From contig CAYPOD010000001.1 of assembly GCA_964412375.1 (NCBI GenBank), positions 62,001-126,000 on the forward strand: a stretch of DNA of 64,000 nt, given 5' to 3'. The translations under genes were made by a program, and so were the position numbers. Of the stretch, positions 59,481 through 64,000 are shown piece after piece. A model generated the notes under the pieces. The model searched no databases. It was not told the DNA's origin and saw only the letters and a list, made by a program, of their open reading frames with translations. Origin of the DNA: CADEDV01 sp964412375. GTDB lineage: Bacteria > Bacteroidota > Bacteroidia > Chitinophagales > Chitinophagaceae. The first letter of the stretch is position 1, and the number at the start of each line of letters is the position of its first letter.

Positions 59481-61469
59481 TTATACGGGTAAAATAATGC
59501 TGAACCGGGCAAATTCCCCCTCATTACTTTCCACCAGCAATTCACCGCCATGCGTCTTTACAATATCATAACTGAGCGAAAGACCCAGGCCTGTTCCTTT
59601 TCCAGTGGGCTTGGTGGTGAAAAAGGGCTGGAAAATTTTATCCATCACTTTCTGAGGTACCCCGTTTCCGTTATCCTTCACGGCTATTTCAATTTTATCT
59701 GCAAAACGCTTTGTGGTGACAACCACAAAAGGTTCATACCCTGGAATATCCTGCATTCTTTTTTCAGTCACAGCATAAAATGCATTATTAATCAGGTTTA
59801 GAATGACCCTGCCCACTTCCTGCGGCACAATGCTAATTTTTCCTGCAGCAGCATCAAAATCTGCTTCAAATTTTGCATTGAATGATTTGTCTTTTGCCCT
59901 AAGACCATGATAAGCCAACCGCAGGTATTCATCCGTCAGTTCATTGATGTCTGTCAGTTCCTTTTGCCCGGTGTTGCTACGGCTGTGCTGCAGCATTCCC
60001 TTTACGATTCCGTCGGCCCGTTTGCCATGATGAATTATTTTTTCTTCATTCTCTGCTATATCCCCGGCAATTCTTTTTACCTCCTCAAAATTTCCCTTTT
60101 CGATTTCCTCATTCATTTCTGCTATCAGTTCCCTGTTCAATTCTGAAAAATTATTAACAAAATTCAGCGGGTTCTGAATTTCATGAGCAATGCCGGCAGT
60201 GAGTTCACCCAACGAAGCCATCTTTTCGGATTGGATCAGTTGTGATTGGGTGGCTTTTAATTCATCGAGTGTTGCCTCGATCCTTTCTTTGGCAGCTTCC
60301 AGTTGTTTAAAATCTTCATACCGGGCATAGGCTACGGAAAAAGTATCGGCCAGTGATTTCACCAGCTCAATTTCATCATCCTCTAAAGGCTCATGACTGC
60401 CCACATAAAGCATCCCTTGTGAAAATGGTATGAACTGCAGCGATAGTGACAGAGGTGATTCTTCGCCTGCCTGGTATTGTTCAGTTGTGCTGATTTGTCC
60501 CTGGTCAAACATGGATTGCACCCAATCCTGAAATTGTGCTTGTGTCCAATGATCTTTATACACCTGCCTGTTGCGCCAGCTTTCTACGATTTTACCGGAT
60601 ATATCGTTGCCGGCGAAATCAAGGTGAAGAACGGCAATGGACTTGCCACCTGGAGTGGAAAGATAAGCATGCAAAACCTGTTCATCTTCGCTGACGATAA
60701 AAACACCACACCTGAAAAAAGGTACACCCAATGCTATTAGTTCTCTCCATACCAGTGGAGTGATCCTTTCCAGGTCTCCGGTGGTTCGCATGGAGGCGAT
60801 CTCGGCCCGCACCCTGTCGAGGGCAGCTTTTTTCATTACTTCCCTTGTCTGCTCTTCTGCTTTTTGCAGATCAAGAAAACGGGTATAAATAAGACCAAAT
60901 GCCGTGGCAAAGCGCACCATCACCGCACATTCCTCATCAGTCAGAGCCTGGCGGGTAATCACATTTAATGCACCTTGCTCAAAAAAGAAAGAATAAAAAA
61001 ACTCCTCCTCGGTATGTGCGTACTGTTCCTGCAGGGAGAGATAAGTGGACATGCTCTGGTAATACTCCCTTAATGCAGTCCCTTGCAGGCTGGTTAAAGC
61101 AAAAGGTTTTTGCTGCCTGCGGGCAGGTATCAGGTTTTCATAAACCGGGTGAATATAAAGACTGAAATAATCAAGCACTTTTAAAACATCCTTGTTATCC
61201 GACTCCGATGTAACCCACAGTTCCATTGCATCGTTGGCATCGTCGAAAATACCAACACCTGTCCGGATCGCTTTTATACCCAACTGTTTCAGTTCGTGAA
61301 ATAATAGTGTTGACGTTTCCGAGAGTTCAGCACTGCTGCGCATCGTCATGGTCCGGCTCCTTACTTTTTCCAACGATGCCTCCACTTCAAGGTTACGGCT
61401 TTTTGCCGCCAGCTCTTTTTTAAGAGCAGCAACCGTGTCGCTGAGTTGTTGTATTTCGTCGTTGGACAT
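59481..61469 (-). CDS. Soluble sensor histidine kinase with two GAF-like domains
   Basis: A 662-residue cytosolic kinase. It has a short N-terminal coiled coil, two GAF-like sensory regions (about 35-205 and 215-395; each starts with a LEKVRSRTMTM or LDRVRAEIASM helix), a HisKA-type domain with His429 (GELTAGIAHEIQNPL) and HATPase_c (about 540-660; INNAFYAVTEK, NGNGVPQKV, GTGLGLSLSYDI). It heads an operon with a receiver, a REC-cyclase and the HD-YitT fusion, so it probably phosphorylates the receivers. The C-terminal half is nearly the same as that of the broken kinase at 61972. Confidence 0.92.
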   Translation of the reverse strand: MSNDEIQQLSDTVAALKKELAAKSRNLEVEASLEKVRSRTMTMRSSAELSETSTLLFHELKQLGIKAIRTGVGIFDDANDAMELWVTSESDNKDVLKVLDYFSLYIHPVYENLIPARRQQKPFALTSLQGTALREYYQSMSTYLSLQEQYAHTEEEFFYSFFFEQGALNVITRQALTDEECAVMVRFATAFGLIYTRFLDLQKAEEQTREVMKKAALDRVRAEIASMRTTGDLERITPLVWRELIALGVPFFRCGVFIVSEDEQVLHAYLSTPGGKSIAVLHLDFAGNDISGKIVESWRNRQVYKDHWTQAQFQDWVQSMFDQGQISTTEQYQAGEESPLSLSLQFIPFSQGMLYVGSHEPLEDDEIELVKSLADTFSVAYARYEDFKQLEAAKERIEATLDELKATQSQLIQSEKMASLGELTAGIAHEIQNPLNFVNNFSELNRELIAEMNEEIEKGNFEEVKRIAGDIAENEEKIIHHGKRADGIVKGMLQHSRSNTGQKELTDINELTDEYLRLAYHGLRAKDKSFNAKFEADFDAAAGKISIVPQEVGRVILNLINNAFYAVTEKRMQDIPGYEPFVVVTTKRFADKIEIAVKDNGNGVPQKVMDKIFQPFFTTKPTGKGTGLGLSLSYDIVKTHGGELLVESNEGEFARFSIILPV

Positions 61470-61588
61470 AAATCTTTTGTAAAACCGGCAAACCCAGCCT
61501 GCTGCAACAACAAGAAGGGCTGCATACCGAATGAAGATTACCCCCTTACACCTTCAAAGCTATTACAGATGCAGTATGTTCCCGTCAT

Positions 61589-61861
61589 CTATTCAGCTGT
61601 CATAGGGTCAATCACTGTAGATATTTTGGTAACGCTGTTGGCAGGGAACCCTGCGATCCGGGCATGTTCCAGAATCAAATCTTCACTGGGAGCCATATAA
61701 ATACAGTAAATCTTATCTCCTGCCACATAGCTGTGAATCCACTGTATGTCGGAACCCAGTGTGCATAATACTTCCCTGGATTTTTGCGACATGGACCTGA
61801 GCATTTCAGGAGTGAAAGTGCCTGCCTGCGGCACATTTCTTTCAATAATGAATTTTGGCAT
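61589..61861 (-). CDS. DUF4242 (nickel-binding-like) small protein
   Basis: A 90-residue protein of the small ferredoxin-fold family DUF4242: it starts MPKFIIERNVPQAGTFTPEML and has VQWIHSYVAGDKIYCIYMAP-like sequence (here DIQWIHSYVAGDKIYCIYMA) and a central EHARIAGFPANSVTKI motif. Some relatives bind nickel through conserved His residues; binding here is not shown. It lies between two kinase genes and has its own reading. Confidence 0.82.
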   Translation of the reverse strand: MPKFIIERNVPQAGTFTPEMLRSMSQKSREVLCTLGSDIQWIHSYVAGDKIYCIYMAPSEDLILEHARIAGFPANSVTKISTVIDPMTAE

Positions 61862-61971
61862 AACACAGAGGTTTGAGTTTCAAAATTAAGTTCCGGGTTC
61901 AAAGGGTCAGGCATCGGGAATTCGTAAGTTAAACAAATTTAATTGCATCCGGCGTGCTGTAATTTGTCGTT

Positions 61972-63912
61972 TTATTGAGGCAACCCGATCGTAAAAACTG
62001 TTCCCTCACCCTGTTTTGTTTCAACCTTCAGCTCACCGCCATGGCCTTTCACAATGTCATAGCTTAAACTCAAACCCAGTCCTGTTCCCTGTCCAGTGGG
62101 TTTAGTGGTAAAAAAGGGTTGAAATATTTTATCCAAAACCTTATGCGGAATGCCCGTTCCATTATCACTCACTTTTATTTCCACAGAATTGCCGGTTCTT
62201 TGGGTACTTACTGCTACGGCAGGTTCATAGCCTGGCTCACCGGCTTTTTTCCTTTCGCTTACTGCATAAAATGCATTGTTGATTAAATTTAAAATCACAC
62301 GACCCATATCCTGCGGCACCACATTTATTTTTGGTAATGATATATCAAAATTTACTTCCGTTTTGGCATTGAAAGATTTGTCCTTAGCCCGAAGGCCGTG
62401 ATAAGCCAATCTTAAATATTCATCACACAAGGCATTGATGTCGGTTAATTCCCTTTTCCCTTCGCTTTTCCTCGAATGCTGTAACATGCCTTTGACAATG
62501 GCATCTGCTCTCTTTCCATGGTGGTTTATTTTTTCTTCATTCTCTTTAATATCATTTGATATAGTGATTGCACTATCAATTTTACCAGCCTTGAGTTCCT
62601 GTTGCAACTCATCTGCTAATTCTTTATTGACCTCTGAAAAATTGTTGACGAAATTCAACGGATTCTGAATTTCGTGGGCAATGCCAGCTGTTAGTTCACC
62701 CAATGAGGCCATTTTTTCCGATTGGATAAGCTGCGTCTGTGCAGATTTTAGATCCACCAGGGCTTTTTCAAGTACTTTATTTGCTTTTTGCTTTTGCATA
62801 TTATTCCTGAAAAGAATAAAGGCAATTACTAAAAATAACACGGCTGTCGACCAAAGAATAGCAGTGCGGGTCTTATTTTTAAACCGCTCCTGCTCCTGCA
62901 AAGCCTGCTGTTGTTGTTTCTGTTCGTCAAGCATAAGCAATTGAAGTCGCTTGAATTTTTCAATCCCATACAGACTATCCTTAAGTGCAGTTACAATATC
63001 CTGGTAATAAAATGCACTATCCAGCTTTCCCTGCGCCCTGTGCAAGCTGACCAAAAGTTGACCTGCTTCCAGCAGAAATGACCGTGTAGATGTTCTTTGT
63101 GCTTCTGCAAAGGCATTACGAACGTAAAAAAAGGCAGAATCATTCTTTCCGGTAGATGCAAATAGCTCAGCCATTTGTTGCTGCACAGGCCCCCGGTTTA
63201 TAGATTCATTTGAAACGATTGAATTTTGTAACGATATATTGTAATAAAATAACGCCGAATCCTTTTTTCCAATGTCCGAATAAACACTGCCAATCCTCCT
63301 TGTTATAAAACTTCTCAGCTGTGGATGACCTAATTCACTATTCAGGCGATTTGCCATTTGTAGGTAATATAATGCTGAATCCGGTATCTTTAAGTGCCCA
63401 TACGCAATGCCTGTATTGGTTATTGAAAACACGCCGTCTGGCGAAATGGGAAGCTTTTCCCGGATAAGATTTGCCTGTAACAAGTAACTGACAGCTTCAC
63501 GATACTACTGTAATTCCATGTAGATAACACCAATAAATGTCAGACAGGATGCTTCGCCTAGCACATTCTTTAATTTACGGCTGATGGTGAGTGCTTCGAG
63601 CTGAAACTTAAGTGCATGGGGGTAGTCACCCATTAATCTTGAACTTTCCCCAGCTAAACGGAGTGAAAGTTGTATCCCATTCGTAAACTGTAGTTTCCTT
63701 GACAGGTTTAATGCTTTAGTCGAATATTCGAATGAAAGATCAGGTTTATGAAAATATAAGCGATTCGCAATTTTTAGCAGCAGGTGTACACGGTTGCTGT
63801 CTTCTGGCACCTTTTCAAGTTGCTGTATCAAACTGTCAGCCCCAGACAACTGCCCGCTCAGAATAATACTATTTGAAACAATAAGAAGTGATAATATGAA
63901 TAGATGTTTCAT
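61972..63912 (-). pseudogene. TPR sensor histidine kinase interrupted by an in-frame TAG
   Basis: The 646-codon frame is open from MKHLFILSLLIVSNS (signal peptide) to the terminal GTVFTIGLPQ except for one TAG at 63505-63507. The stop falls inside a TPR unit: GVIYMELQ, stop, YREAVSYLLQANL, where an Asp or Glu is typical. Downstream are more TPR units, a transmembrane helix (TAILWSTAVLFLVIAFILF), HisKA (GELTAGIAHEIQNPL) and HATPase_c (GTGLGLSLSYDI). The whole frame has no other lesion. It is either a recent nonsense mutation, a sequencing error, or a read-through site. An in-frame TTG at 63483 could restart, with no signal peptide. Confidence 0.85.
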
Positions 63913-63924
63913 ATTACAGCATTT

Positions 63925-64000
63925 CTAAAGAATGATTTTAAATTCGGTTCCGTCTCCTTCTTTCGTTTCCACTAACAGCTCCCCGCTATGTGCTTTTACA
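63925..64000 (-). CDS. C-terminal end of another histidine kinase, partial
   Basis: Bases 63925-63999 read VKAHSGELLVETKEGDGTEF followed by KIIL and TAG, the last residues of an HATPase_c domain (compare VKGHGGELKVETKQGEGTVF in the gene just downstream). The rest lies outside the window. The gap to the pseudogene start is only 12 bases, so the two form one operon of related kinases. Confidence 0.8.
   Translation of the reverse strand, partial: VKAHSGELLVETKEGDGTEFKIIL

Noticed and set aside
61446..61700. 84-codon plus-strand frame between kinase genes
   Set aside because: No start context, no family signal, and it overlaps the DUF4242 gene on the other strand.
1..64000. tRNA, rRNA, CRISPR array, insertion sequence or prophage
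   Set aside because: No cloverleaf, array of spaced repeats, transposase, integrase or phage gene could be seen by reading. The short heptamer arrays have no spacers of CRISPR type.

Overview
The window comes from a member of the Bacteroidota, most likely a Chitinophagaceae-type soil or freshwater bacterium. The evidence is a short primary sigma factor of the Bacteroidota form, many promoters with the phylum's TAnnTTTG -7 element (often only 4-7 bases from the start codon), few Shine-Dalgarno sites, abundant lipoproteins, LytS/LytTR and REC-CRP regulators, and a Sec-type (clade II-like) nosZ cluster. No tRNA, rRNA, CRISPR array, transposase or phage gene was seen.

Layout. 1-4.7 kb: housekeeping genes (rpoD, ffh, rpsP, rimM). 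4.7-7.9 kb: a small accessory island of three secreted proteins, interrupted and bounded by two decayed copies of the rimM 3' end. 7.9-13.5 kb: a DinB-superfamily protein, a CRP-family regulator, DNA polymerase IV, an M20 dipeptidase and an S4 RNA-binding protein. 13.5-29.9 kb: a nitrous oxide / oxygen respiration region. It holds a PAS histidine kinase with a REC-CRP response regulator, a flavodoxin-like protein, two RIC-type (ScdA/YtfE) iron-sulfur repair proteins, an NsrR-like Rrf2 repressor, lipoprotein cytochrome c, nosZ, a fasciclin lipoprotein, a membrane protein, nosL, nosD, nosF, nosY, then a ba3-type oxidase operon (40-residue IIa-like subunit, CuA subunit II, subunit I, SCO protein, cytochrome c). 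No nitrite or NO reductase gene is present in the window.

30-41 kb: a UspA protein, a two-component pair, a GNAT-nitrilase fusion, trmD, a GH109-like oxidoreductase, a fatty acid desaturase and adenine deaminase (ade), which carries heptameric repeat DNA inside its reading frame. 41-49 kb: a 1900-residue hybrid kinase with seven near-identical tandem GAF units plus an eighth GAF, a stand-alone receiver and a GAF-nucleotide cyclase. 50-64 kb: a beta-propeller amidohydrolase, a LiaF-like / LytS / LytTR group, an operon of histidine kinase, receiver, REC-adenylate cyclase and an HD-YitT fusion, and a TPR histidine kinase broken by one in-frame TAG.

The most interesting signals are these. (1) Four FNR/CRP-type palindromes across the respiration region sit at repeated distances (about 52 or exactly 29.5 bp) from TAnnTTTG-like -7 boxes, suggesting a common regulon, possibly driven by the adjacent FixL-like PAS kinase / REC-CRP pair. 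(2) Two degraded rimM 3' ends bound the secreted-protein island. (3) Heptamer repeats are inserted in frame in ade. (4) The seven-fold GAF amplification. (5) A cyclase / HD-YitT signalling operon. All functional statements come from reading motifs; no database search was run.
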